NCBI GenBank assembly: GCA_937934305.1 | Contig: CALHAG010000001.1 | Span: 112,659-176,658 of the forward strand | Reading direction: 5' to 3' | Length of the DNA: 64,000 nucleotides | Source of the DNA: Candidatus Caldarchaeum subterraneum | Lineage (GTDB): Archaea; Thermoproteota; Nitrososphaeria_A; Caldarchaeales; Caldarchaeaceae | Part shown: piece by piece, positions 28,787 through 38,007 of the stretch | Layout of the letters: each line of letters starts with the position of its first letter | Position numbering within the stretch: the stretch's first letter is position 1 | The notes under the pieces: model-generated | What the model saw: the letters and a program-made list of their open reading frames with translations, nothing else | Databases searched by the model: none | Told to the model about the DNA's origin: nothing | Program-made: the position numbers and the translations under genes

Positions 28787-29329
28787 ATGGCTGTTAAGGT
28801 GTATCTTCCGACGCCGCTTCGCCAGTATGCTGATGGCCGGGATATGGTTGAGCTGGACGGCTCGACTGTTGGAGAGGTTCTAAACAAGCTTGTAAGCCGC
28901 TACACCGCGCTTCAGAAGCATTTGTTCAACGAAAACGGGGCGATAAGAAGCTTTGTGAACGTTTTCGTCAACAACGAGGACATACGGTTTCTCGAAGGCG
29001 TCAACACCAAGTTAAAGGACGGAGACGTCGTCTACATCATCCCCTCTATAGCGGGCGGGTTGAGCATCGCGGCCCCGGCCGCCATCTCGAAAAAGCTGGG
29101 CAGAACGGTTAAGCAGCACGGCAGAATAACCGTCCCCGCGAAGCTTCTCAAAAAGGCGAAGAAAAACGAGGTAACCGTCATCATAGACGACGTCAAATAC
29201 CTCTTCGAACCCGATAGATACAACCGCATCTATTTGCCGCCCGCTCTCCGGGAAAAAATAGCACACCTATCCTCTTTCGAGTTCACCCTGTCCGACGGCG
29301 AGCTCATCCTCAGGTTCAGAAGGTTTTAA
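28787..29329 (+). CDS. MoaD/ThiS/CysO-like sulfur carrier with internal Gly-Gly and AbrB-like C-terminal extension
   Basis: MAVKVYLPTPLRQYADGRDMVEL...DGDVVYIIPSIAGG (GG = residues 90-91) followed by 89 aa containing HGRITVPAKLLKKA and NRIYLPPALREKI. Confidence 0.85.
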   Translation: MAVKVYLPTPLRQYADGRDMVELDGSTVGEVLNKLVSRYTALQKHLFNENGAIRSFVNVFVNNEDIRFLEGVNTKLKDGDVVYIIPSIAGGLSIAAPAAISKKLGRTVKQHGRITVPAKLLKKAKKNEVTVIIDDVKYLFEPDRYNRIYLPPALREKIAHLSSFEFTLSDGELILRFRRF

Positions 29330-29353
29330 GAGCAGGCGCAATCAACAGCTTCT

Positions 29354-29758
29354 ATGGTCAAGTTTGTTGTTACGGTTGAGACGGAGGATGATGTAGAGGT
29401 TTCTCTCGAGGCTTCTTCTAAGGAGGAGGCTTTGGCCAACCTCGACGAGCTTCTTGCACTGACACGGGCTGTTGCGGAGAGGCTGAAAACCAAGCCGCAG
29501 CCCAAGGCTCCGAAAAGAAGGGGAAAATCTGAGGCGGTTAAAGCGCTCGAGATAATCGAGCAGAAACTCATTCCATCATCCTTCTTCAGCACCGCGAGAA
29601 CAACAGCGGAGGTTAGACAAAAAATCATCGAGCAATTCGGCCTACCGTTTCAGAGCCGCAAAGTTAGCCAAGCGCTGGGCATACTGTATGACAAAGGTGT
29701 TTTAACGCGTGTCGGGCAAAAAGGCAACTATAGATGGATTCTTCCCAAACAGCCGTGA
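29354..29758 (+). CDS. Hypothetical protein with C-terminal winged-helix-like segment
   Basis: TTAEVRQKIIEQFGLPFQSRKVSQALGILYDKGVLTRVGQKGNYRWIL. Confidence 0.5.
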   Translation: MVKFVVTVETEDDVEVSLEASSKEEALANLDELLALTRAVAERLKTKPQPKAPKRRGKSEAVKALEIIEQKLIPSSFFSTARTTAEVRQKIIEQFGLPFQSRKVSQALGILYDKGVLTRVGQKGNYRWILPKQP

Positions 29759-29802
29759 AATAGATGAAGCCATAAATAAAGACCAAGGAGTAAACAAGCC
29801 GG

Positions 29803-30675
29803 ATGAATGTCGCGGAAACCGTTAGGATTTATTTTTCGCTGACGAAGCCTAATGTCTGGTGGCTTCTGGCTTTCACCGGGGCGGCTGGAATCATCGCCGC
29901 CTCCAACGGGTTACCCGACCCCTATCTCTTCACTGTCGCGATTCTTTCAATAACGTTTGGTGTCGCTGGGACGGAGGCTGCTTCAAACTATCTCGAGATG
30001 TCGCTGGACTCTGTGATGAAACGGACTTCGAAGCGTGTTCTTCCGAGGGGGTTGATTAACCCGCCTTGGAAAGCGCTTGTGTTTGGCCTCGTTTTGATGA
30101 CAGTTTCCCTTATTCTCGCTTACCTCATCAACCCGGTTATGTTATTCTTCATGGCGACGGGGATGTTTGACTACCTGGTTATTTATGTGATGTGGAGCAA
30201 ACGACGGACACCTTTGAACATCATTCTCGGAAGCTACGCGGGCGGCGCTCCTCTGATGGCGGGATACACAGCTGTGAGTTATTGGCCGACCGCCGAGGCC
30301 TTCATACTCGCGGCCCTGATAGTGCTCTGGATTCCGCCCCACATCTGGAGCCTCGCACTTATCTACAAGGAGGACTACATGAGAGCACATGTACCCATGC
30401 TGCCCGTCGTCACCTCGGAGGCAACAGCCATCCGCTGCATCTCATCAACAACCATCATATCAGTCCTCTTCACATTCCTACTCTACATCCTCTATCCCGG
30501 GAAATATGGCCTCATCTACCTCATAGCCGCTGCGGTAAGCGGGTTGATGATTGTTCTTCCGGCAACTGCGTTGATGATTAGTCCAAACCGTAAAACAGCC
30601 TACCTACTTTTCAAAACCACGAGCCCACAGCTATTCATCATCATGCTCGCCGTCATGCTGGACACCCTTTTCTAA
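29803..30675 (+). CDS. ctaB: Protoheme IX farnesyltransferase (UbiA superfamily)
   Basis: ASNYLEMSLDSVMKRTSKRVLPRG; multi-TM prenyltransferase layout. Confidence 0.88.
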   Translation: MNVAETVRIYFSLTKPNVWWLLAFTGAAGIIAASNGLPDPYLFTVAILSITFGVAGTEAASNYLEMSLDSVMKRTSKRVLPRGLINPPWKALVFGLVLMTVSLILAYLINPVMLFFMATGMFDYLVIYVMWSKRRTPLNIILGSYAGGAPLMAGYTAVSYWPTAEAFILAALIVLWIPPHIWSLALIYKEDYMRAHVPMLPVVTSEATAIRCISSTTIISVLFTFLLYILYPGKYGLIYLIAAAVSGLMIVLPATALMISPNRKTAYLLFKTTSPQLFIIMLAVMLDTLF

Positions 30676-31997
30676 CCAGGCTTAATCCACTGGCCCGTGG
30701 CTGACCCGCTGGGTTCTCCGTCCACTGCTATTATTTTTCCGCGGAGAATTGTGTAGCGGTGTTTGGCGAGGATTTCTCTGCCGTCGAAGGGTGTGAATCG
30801 GTGTTTGCTGTGCAGCTTGTCAGCCTGTATCTTCGAGGGTGTTCTTGGGTCGAAGATGGCGAAGTCGGCGTCCGAGCCTATCAGCAGCCCTCCTTTCCGC
30901 GGATACAGTCCAAAGGTCTTCGCCGGGTTTGTTGAGAGAACTTCAGCCACTTTCTCGAGTGGAAAATGTCCACGCAACGCCATGTCAACCATCAGGGGCC
31001 CCAGTAGCTCGACTCCAAACATGCCCGCGGGAGCCTCGAAAACATTTCTGCTCTTCTCCTCCAAGGTGTGTGGAGCATGGTCGGAGCCGATGTTGGTTAT
31101 CACATTTGTCCGCAGACCTTGTAGAAGCTTCTCCCTGTCTTCTGGAAAACGTATGGGCGGGTTTACCTTCATCAGGTTACCGAAGCGTGGGTAGTCGTTG
31201 CTGTCAAGCAATAGATACTGTGGACAGGTTTCCACATACACTGATGAAGCCCTGTTCCAGCGAAGATAGTCAACTGCTTCGCCGCTGCTGAGATGCACAA
31301 TCAGCGCACGGCCCCCTGTCTTGGCTGCGTAGTAGTTGATTTTGATGACAGAGTCGACCTCGCATATCGCAGGTCTTGAGTATAGATGCGATAAGGGGGA
31401 TACTGGTTCCCGCCGTGTTTTCTGCTCGTAGTGGTGGACGAGGTGGCGATTTTCGCAGTGGAAAGCTATTGTGAAGCCTTTTTCACGGGAGAGTGTGAGC
31501 GCCTCGATGATTGTTGGGTCGCTGGGCTGCTCTATGTCTCCCGTGGTGGGTCCGAGAAAAGCCTTGAAACCAACTGCGCCAGCCTCAAGCATCTCCTCCA
31601 AGCTGTTTAGGCTCTGGTCGGTCAACACACCGTAGAGCCCATAATCCACCCATGATTTGCCGCGCACAAGCTCCGCCTTCTTTCTCAGCGTCGATGCATC
31701 GGCTACGGGTGGAGCTGTGTTGGGCATCTCGAGAACAGTGGTCACGCCACCAGCAGCTGCTGCGGCCGAGCCTGTCGAGAAATCCTCTTTCCACTCATAG
31801 CCCGGCTCCCTGAAGTGAACATGCTCGTCAACAAATCCGGGAAACACATACATCCCCGATGCGTCAACCACCTCCACACCCCGTATGTCAAACTTTTCAC
31901 CAAACGCCGCTATCTTCCCATCAGAGACATAGATGCTGGCCCGCGTTACACCCTGCGGTGAAACTATGTATCCATCCTTGACTACAAGGTCTGACAC
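30672..31997 (-). CDS. pyrC: Dihydroorotase
   Basis: PGFVDEHVHFREPGYEWKEDFSTGSAAAAAGGVTTVLEMPNT, GSDHAPHTLEEK. Confidence 0.9.
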   Translation of the reverse strand: MSDLVVKDGYIVSPQGVTRASIYVSDGKIAAFGEKFDIRGVEVVDASGMYVFPGFVDEHVHFREPGYEWKEDFSTGSAAAAAGGVTTVLEMPNTAPPVADASTLRKKAELVRGKSWVDYGLYGVLTDQSLNSLEEMLEAGAVGFKAFLGPTTGDIEQPSDPTIIEALTLSREKGFTIAFHCENRHLVHHYEQKTRREPVSPLSHLYSRPAICEVDSVIKINYYAAKTGGRALIVHLSSGEAVDYLRWNRASSVYVETCPQYLLLDSNDYPRFGNLMKVNPPIRFPEDREKLLQGLRTNVITNIGSDHAPHTLEEKSRNVFEAPAGMFGVELLGPLMVDMALRGHFPLEKVAEVLSTNPAKTFGLYPRKGGLLIGSDADFAIFDPRTPSKIQADKLHSKHRFTPFDGREILAKHRYTILRGKIIAVDGEPSGSATGQWIKPG

Positions 31998-32035
31998 ATG
32001 TCTTCACCGGTTGTGAAGCATTTTAAGCTTAAAAG

Positions 32036-34348
32036 GTGTCATGGTTCTCGTGGCTCGTGAACATTGACGAAGAGGCTTACAGCGTTATTCGGGAGTGGCT
32101 TTCGCGTGACAGGTTCATAGTTGTGAAAAAAGACGTCATCAGATACGAGTCTGTAGCAGGTGTCAGGGGGATGCTTCGCTATGTGGAGGACTATGTCGAC
32201 GGCCGCTGTCTTCATGCACGCATCGTTCGGAGCGTGGTTCCCCATGGGCTGCTCAAGTCAATCAAGTTAAATGATTCACGTGGACACTTGGTTACGGCCC
32301 GTGACGTGCCGGGTGAAAATCAGGTCGGCTACACCGTCGCTGACCAGCCTGTTCTCGCCGAGAAGAAGGTGAGGTTCTACGGCGAGCCCGTGGCTCTCGT
32401 GGTCTCGGACAACGGCTACTCTGCAGAGGATTTGCTTGAGAAGGTTGAGGTGGATGTTGAGCCTCTGCCGGCTGTTTACGATGTTTTCGAGGCATTGCAG
32501 AACAGGGTTTTGATACATGAGGAGAAGGGCTCCAACATAGCGGCGACGGCGCAGGTGAGGAAGGGAGATGTGAAGGTGGGCGAGCGTGAGTCTGATGAAG
32601 TTGTCGAGAAGACCTATGTTCTCTCGCCGCAGGACCATGTATACATGGAGACTGAGGCTGCGCTGGCCATTCCCAGCATCGACGGCGTAACCGTCATAAG
32701 CCAAGCACAGTATCCACACCTCGCCCAGAAAACCGTCGCAAGAGTCCTCGGCATCCCCTACAGCAAAGTCTCCATCATCCAGCCCGCCATAGGAGGAGCC
32801 TTCGGCGGAAAAGACGACATGGGCCCAATAGTCTCAGCCCAAGCAGCTCTCGCATGCTGGAAACTCGGTAAACCAGTCTACCTACAGTACAGCCGTGAAG
32901 AAAGTTTCACGAGCCACTGCAAACGCGACCCAGCCGTCATCAAGTGTAGAACAGGGGCCTCCCGAGACGGCTTGCTCAAGTTCCTTGATGCGGAGGTTAT
33001 TTTCGACAGCGGAGCTTACGCCAACCGAGGCCCCTACACACTCTGGCGAGCATGTGTCCATGTCTCCGGGCCCTACCGGATACCGCATGTAAACGTCGTC
33101 GGCAAACTTGTCTACACAAACAAGGTTTACCAGGGGAGCTTTAGAGGGTTCGGCAACCCGCAGGCGGAGTTCGCGGCGGAGAGGCAGATGGATGAGCTGG
33201 CCCGCCGCCTCGGCATAGACCCGATAGAGTTCCGGCTCAAAAACCTCCTAAGACCCGGAGACCTCTCAGCCACTTCTCAGCCCATGCCCGAGGACACAGG
33301 CATCGCGCCGCTCGTCGAAAAAATGAGAAACCAGCTACACATCTCCAAGAAGAGGAGAGAAAATGGCTACCAGTATGGATATGGCTTCGCAGTCGCCTGG
33401 CACGGTATAAGCACAAGCCGCGGCGTACCTGACTGGGGGTCCGCGACCCTGACTGTGCTGAGGGATGGAAGCGTAGTGGTGTCGAGCGGCATAGTGGAGT
33501 TTGGTCAGGGAACACATACCGCGATTAAGCAGGTTGTGGCGGAGGTTTTGGGCATACCTTATGAATGGGTTAAGCTCGAGGGCGGAACAAGCTATGCACC
33601 CGACACAGGTGCGACGCATGGCTCCCGTGGATTGACTCTCGGCGGCTCGGCCGCTCTTGTCGCAGCGGGCCGTGTAAGAAGAAGGATTGTGAAGATGGCT
33701 GCGGAGATGCTGGAGGCCAATCCCGGCGACATCGAGATAGCCGACGGCAAAGTGTTTGTGAAAGGAGCTGAGAACAAGATGCTCGACTGGCGCGACGTTG
33801 TAGCCGCATGCTACTCCAAGGGTGTGGACCTCACCTCGAGCGGCTACTTCTTCCTGAAGAAAGACAAGTTTGACGAGTCGCGGGGACAGGGCCACGCCTA
33901 CACCGTCTACTCATTCTCCGCCGTCTTGGTTGAGGTTAGGGTGGACACGGAGACGGGCAAGGTTGAGGTCACGAACGTTTGGCCCGGAGCAGCGTGCGGC
34001 AGAATAATCAATCCCGGCATAGCTCTGGGACAGATACATGGCTCGGTTGTCCAGTCTCTCGGATACTCGTTGACCGAGCGGATGGTGTTCGAGGAGGGGA
34101 GGCTTCTTACGGCGAGCTTGATGGATTACCTCATCCCCTCGGCTTCGGAGACACCGCGGATACACGACCCCGTTTACTATGAAGACATCTGCCCACATGG
34201 GCCTCTCGGAGCCAAGGGCTTGGCTGAGCTGGCTCTAATACCAATTCCCGCGGCCGTGGCCAACGCCATCAAAGACGCCGTCGGAGTAGATGTCGACGAA
34301 ATCCCCGTAGTCCCCGAGAAACTAATCAAGCAGCTACGCAAACAGTGA
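32036..34348 (+). CDS. Xanthine dehydrogenase family molybdopterin-binding subunit
   Basis: IGGAFGGKDDMG, YQGSFRGFGNPQAEFAAERQMDELA, GPLGAKGLAELAL. Confidence 0.88.
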   Translation: MSWFSWLVNIDEEAYSVIREWLSRDRFIVVKKDVIRYESVAGVRGMLRYVEDYVDGRCLHARIVRSVVPHGLLKSIKLNDSRGHLVTARDVPGENQVGYTVADQPVLAEKKVRFYGEPVALVVSDNGYSAEDLLEKVEVDVEPLPAVYDVFEALQNRVLIHEEKGSNIAATAQVRKGDVKVGERESDEVVEKTYVLSPQDHVYMETEAALAIPSIDGVTVISQAQYPHLAQKTVARVLGIPYSKVSIIQPAIGGAFGGKDDMGPIVSAQAALACWKLGKPVYLQYSREESFTSHCKRDPAVIKCRTGASRDGLLKFLDAEVIFDSGAYANRGPYTLWRACVHVSGPYRIPHVNVVGKLVYTNKVYQGSFRGFGNPQAEFAAERQMDELARRLGIDPIEFRLKNLLRPGDLSATSQPMPEDTGIAPLVEKMRNQLHISKKRRENGYQYGYGFAVAWHGISTSRGVPDWGSATLTVLRDGSVVVSSGIVEFGQGTHTAIKQVVAEVLGIPYEWVKLEGGTSYAPDTGATHGSRGLTLGGSAALVAAGRVRRRIVKMAAEMLEANPGDIEIADGKVFVKGAENKMLDWRDVVAACYSKGVDLTSSGYFFLKKDKFDESRGQGHAYTVYSFSAVLVEVRVDTETGKVEVTNVWPGAACGRIINPGIALGQIHGSVVQSLGYSLTERMVFEEGRLLTASLMDYLIPSASETPRIHDPVYYEDICPHGPLGAKGLAELALIPIPAAVANAIKDAVGVDVDEIPVVPEKLIKQLRKQ

Positions 34349-34355
34349 GGCAGCC

Positions 34356-36650
34356 ATGCTGAAGTATGTCGCGAAAGATAGACCACGCCGAGACGCTGTA
34401 TATCGTGTAACAGGCCGCATAAAATACACTGCAGACATACAGCCCGCCAAACCACTTCACGCAGCGCTTCTCCACTCACCCTACCCACACGCGGTCGTGA
34501 AGCAAATAGATGTCTCAAAAGCCTTGAAGACACCGGGTGTCGCAACAGTTCTGACACCGTTCAACGTCCCCCAGCACAGGTTCGGCAGAACATTCTCGCC
34601 AGTGCCGTGGAAAGTCATATGTGATAGGAAAATCATAGACAGGGTTCAGCGATTCGCGGGCGACATAGTCGCAGCTGTTGCAGCGGATTCTCCTGAAACA
34701 GCCTACGACGCCGTGGAGAAGATTGAGGTGGATTACGAGGTTCTCGACTACGTGGACTCTGCCGAGAAAGCTCTGCAACCAGATGCGCCGCTTGTTCACG
34801 ACGAGATAGAGGTCGGCGGTGCTGTGAAGAAGCTGGAGAGCAACATCGGGTTCATGGACACCGTGGAGATAGGAAGCAGAGAAGAAGCCTATTCGCGTGT
34901 GGTCAAAACCTATGAAGACAGCTTCCGGACACAGATTCTCTACAACGCCGCAATAGAGCCGCGGGCGATGATTGTTTCACCAAGGCCAGATGGGACGCTT
35001 GACGTATACTGCACCACGCAATCTATCCACGGAACACGTTACTGGCTTGCCAAAGCTCTTCAACTGCCCATGAACAAGGTCGTGGTCCACGGCATGACAC
35101 TCGGCGGCGGATTCGGCGCCAAATACAACCTCGCCATACATGAACCCGTCATCGCCTATCTGGCCCAAGTCACAGGCCGCACAGTCAAATTCGTCTCAAC
35201 ACGCCAACAGGATTTCTACACGACGGCGCGGAGAGCCGCATACATGGATGTAAGACTGGGTGTGAGCCGTGAGGGCCGGATTGAGGCTATGGAGATGAGA
35301 GCTGTTCTCCAGAGTGGTGCCTACGCGGACCACATGTTGGAAGCGGTTACGTGCACGGGTGGCTGGTTCATCTCCAGCTACGCAGCTGGCTACCGATACT
35401 TTGAGGGCAAGGGTGTCTACACCAACCTGCCTGTGTGTGGGGCGATGCGTGGCTTCGGCAACCCGCAGCAAAACTTTGCCCTCGAATCGCTTGTCGACGA
35501 GATAGCGGAGGACCTCGGCATGGACCCTCTCGAGTTTCGTCTAAAGAATCTGCCACGGGTTGGCGACATCTACTATGGTCAGGGGCCCACGGTCACCACT
35601 GTTATACGGTCGATGGCTCTTGAGCAGGTTGCTCGGAAAACGGCTGCAGCGTTTGGTTGGACAACGGAGCGTAGAGTGGTTGATGGCGTGGTACGCGCCT
35701 GCGGAGTCGCTGTCGGCCATCACACATCGGGAACGGGTGGAGAAATGTCTGAGCAGCAAGACAGGCAGGAGGGCGCGGGTGTTGTGCTAAAGCTCAACGA
35801 AGACGGAACAGTTTCGCTGAACACCGCCATGGTCGAGATGGGCCCCGGTGAACATGAAACACTCGCTGCGATATGCGCCGAGGCGCTGGGAACAAGGCCT
35901 GAAGACGTCTACGTCGAGATAGGCAACACCCAGTACACGCCTTTTGACATGGGCACCCATGCCAGCCGCGGAACATATGTTGGAGGACTCGCCGTTGTCT
36001 CCGCAGCCGAGAAGCTGCGGGAACAAATCTTGACGCAGGCCGCTGAGATGCTTGAATGCTCGCCGAAAGACCTACAGATAGAGGATGGATGGGTGAGACA
36101 TGTGGAGGACGCGGATAAGCGGCTCAGCCTCTCGGATGTGGCTATGCGGTTCAAGACACGGAAAGGGTTTCTGCCGATAGCGGTCAGCGGCCTCAGGCCC
36201 AACGCAGCGCCGCCGAGCTGGGCTGTTATCTTCGCGCAGGTGGCTGTCGACCTCGAGACAGGCGCTGTGAAGGTGGAGAAAATCGCCGGCGGATACGATA
36301 TAGGAACGGTCATCAACCCTTCAGAGGCAGCGGGCCAAGCACATGGAGGAATAGCGACGGGAATAGGCTACGCGTTGCTGGAGGAAGTGGTTGTGCAGGA
36401 CGGGAAATACATCAACCCAAGCTTCATGGATTACCTGCTCCCCAGCGCCACCGACATCGCCGAGACACTGGTTTTCTTCGCCGACTCCACCGACCCCTAC
36501 GGCCCATTCGGAGCCAAAAGCATAGGCGAGCTGGCCACAAACCCCGTCGCATCAGCCATCGCCAACGCCGTCTCCCGAGCCATAGGCAAACGGGTGAAAA
36601 AGCTCCCCCTAAGCCCTGAAACAGTCCTCAAAACAGTCAAACTTTTTTAG
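34356..36650 (+). CDS. Xanthine dehydrogenase family molybdopterin-binding subunit (tandem paralogue)
   Basis: LGGGFGAKYNLAIHEPV, VCGAMRGFGNPQQNFALESLVDEIA, GPFGAKSIGELA. Confidence 0.9.
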   Translation: MLKYVAKDRPRRDAVYRVTGRIKYTADIQPAKPLHAALLHSPYPHAVVKQIDVSKALKTPGVATVLTPFNVPQHRFGRTFSPVPWKVICDRKIIDRVQRFAGDIVAAVAADSPETAYDAVEKIEVDYEVLDYVDSAEKALQPDAPLVHDEIEVGGAVKKLESNIGFMDTVEIGSREEAYSRVVKTYEDSFRTQILYNAAIEPRAMIVSPRPDGTLDVYCTTQSIHGTRYWLAKALQLPMNKVVVHGMTLGGGFGAKYNLAIHEPVIAYLAQVTGRTVKFVSTRQQDFYTTARRAAYMDVRLGVSREGRIEAMEMRAVLQSGAYADHMLEAVTCTGGWFISSYAAGYRYFEGKGVYTNLPVCGAMRGFGNPQQNFALESLVDEIAEDLGMDPLEFRLKNLPRVGDIYYGQGPTVTTVIRSMALEQVARKTAAAFGWTTERRVVDGVVRACGVAVGHHTSGTGGEMSEQQDRQEGAGVVLKLNEDGTVSLNTAMVEMGPGEHETLAAICAEALGTRPEDVYVEIGNTQYTPFDMGTHASRGTYVGGLAVVSAAEKLREQILTQAAEMLECSPKDLQIEDGWVRHVEDADKRLSLSDVAMRFKTRKGFLPIAVSGLRPNAAPPSWAVIFAQVAVDLETGAVKVEKIAGGYDIGTVINPSEAAGQAHGGIATGIGYALLEEVVVQDGKYINPSFMDYLLPSATDIAETLVFFADSTDPYGPFGAKSIGELATNPVASAIANAVSRAIGKRVKKLPLSPETVLKTVKLF

Positions 36651-36681
36651 ATAACTCTCCGAAGGTTTTTCGTGAATTTTC

Positions 36682-37719
36682 ATGCGTAAAGTGGTGTTGA
36701 TAAAAGGAGATGGAACGGGTCCTGAGCTTGCGGCTGCGTTGAAGAAGGTTTTGGACGCCGTTTCCCCACCTCTCGAGGTTATTGAGTGTGAAGCTGGCTC
36801 GGAGTGGTGGATGAAGCATGGCGGTAACAGTATGATACCTGCTGAAACATGGGAGGCCATCAGGTCAAGTGATGCATGCTTCAAATCACCGACAACCACT
36901 CCACCCGACCCCAACGCACCAAGAAGCGTCGCCGTCTCAATCAGGCAGGCCATGGACCTCTACGCAAACATAAGACCCATCAAAACCTTCAAAGGAGCCG
37001 AAAGCCCGCTGTCAAGCATTTTCGGGCCCTTCGACTTCGTCTGTGTCAGGGAGGCGACGGAGGGGCTTTACTCAGGGCTTGAGCACAGGCTGAGCGACGA
37101 CGTCTCCATAGCCATAAGGAAAATAACGCGGCGGGGAAGCGAGCGGATTGCGCGCTGGGCCTTCAAAATAGCGGCGGAGAGAAACTGGAGCAAAGTCATC
37201 GTCATAACCAAGCGCAACATCCTCCGCATAACCGATGGTGTGTTCTGGGAAGCGGTTGAAACAGTTGCCAAAGAGTTTCCCGGCATAAGCTACGAAGAAT
37301 ACTACATCGACAACATGTCTCAGCAGCTGATTAAAAACCCCGACAGGTTTAACCAAAACGTCCTTCTAAGCACAAACCTTTTCATGGATGTTTTGTCAGA
37401 GGCCGCTGCGGGGCTTGTGGGCAACATCGGCATGGTTTATGCAGCCAACATCGGCGACCGCTACGCCATGTTTGAGCCGGCGCATGGAAGCGCCCCCAAA
37501 TACAAGGGCATGGATAGAGTGAACCCGACGGCGACAATCCTGGCCGGCGCATGGATGCTGAAATACCTCGGGCTCACGAAATACGGTGAAGCAATCGAGA
37601 AAGCAACCGAGCAAGTCATAGCCGAGCACAAGGTCGTGACAGTCGACCTCGGAGGAACCGCTAAGACATCCGAGATGGCCGCGGAAATAGCTAAAAAAGC
37701 TGCTCAAATAATTTCCTAA
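36682..37719 (+). CDS. Isocitrate/isopropylmalate dehydrogenase family
   Basis: LIKGDGTGPEL, LYANIRPIKTFKG, VREATEGLYSGLEH, NIGDRYAMFEPAHGSAPKYKGMDRVNPTATILA. Confidence 0.92.
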   Translation: MRKVVLIKGDGTGPELAAALKKVLDAVSPPLEVIECEAGSEWWMKHGGNSMIPAETWEAIRSSDACFKSPTTTPPDPNAPRSVAVSIRQAMDLYANIRPIKTFKGAESPLSSIFGPFDFVCVREATEGLYSGLEHRLSDDVSIAIRKITRRGSERIARWAFKIAAERNWSKVIVITKRNILRITDGVFWEAVETVAKEFPGISYEEYYIDNMSQQLIKNPDRFNQNVLLSTNLFMDVLSEAAAGLVGNIGMVYAANIGDRYAMFEPAHGSAPKYKGMDRVNPTATILAGAWMLKYLGLTKYGEAIEKATEQVIAEHKVVTVDLGGTAKTSEMAAEIAKKAAQIIS

Positions 37720-37771
37720 AAATTTTATCCATAACTGTTATAAATCATCATATCCCTAATTTTTATGCAAA

Positions 37772-37960
37772 ATGCCTCTTGAGGCAACCGTCTACATCAG
37801 GAAGAAACGTCACGCAAGCGGGAAAACCTATCTCTACATACACATCCCCTCAAAGATAGCGTCCGACAGCATGTTCAAGTTCCGCGAAGGCGATAAGCTG
37901 AAAATGGTTGTCGACCCACGGAGAGGACGCATAATCTTGGTCAAGCAGATGAAAAAGTGA
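37772..37960 (+). CDS. Small AbrB-like protein
   Basis: 62 aa; YLYIHIPSKIASDSMFKFREGDKLKMVVDPRRGRIILVKQ. Confidence 0.4.
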   Translation: MPLEATVYIRKKRHASGKTYLYIHIPSKIASDSMFKFREGDKLKMVVDPRRGRIILVKQMKK

Positions 37961-38007
37961 TGAAGAATAATTAGCATTAAATTGTGGGCCACGTACCTAT
38001 TTGATGT

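Noticed and set aside
27405-29329. Canonical archaeal ubiquitin operon (Ub-E1-E2-RING-Rpn11) as described for Caldiarchaeum
   Set aside because: No E1, E2 or RING-type ORF is adjacent; the carrier looks MoaD/CysO-like and is paired with cysteine synthase, so this is a different system.
32276-34557. Several minus-strand ORFs over 90 aa antisense to the Mo-hydroxylase genes
   Set aside because: Shadow ORFs of high-GC coding sequence; composition not protein-like and no motifs.
32036-36650. Aerobic CO dehydrogenase (CoxL)
   Set aside because: Active-site loops are GSFRGFGNPQ and GAMRGFGNPQ, not the AYxCSFR of form I CODH; no coxM/coxS adjacent.
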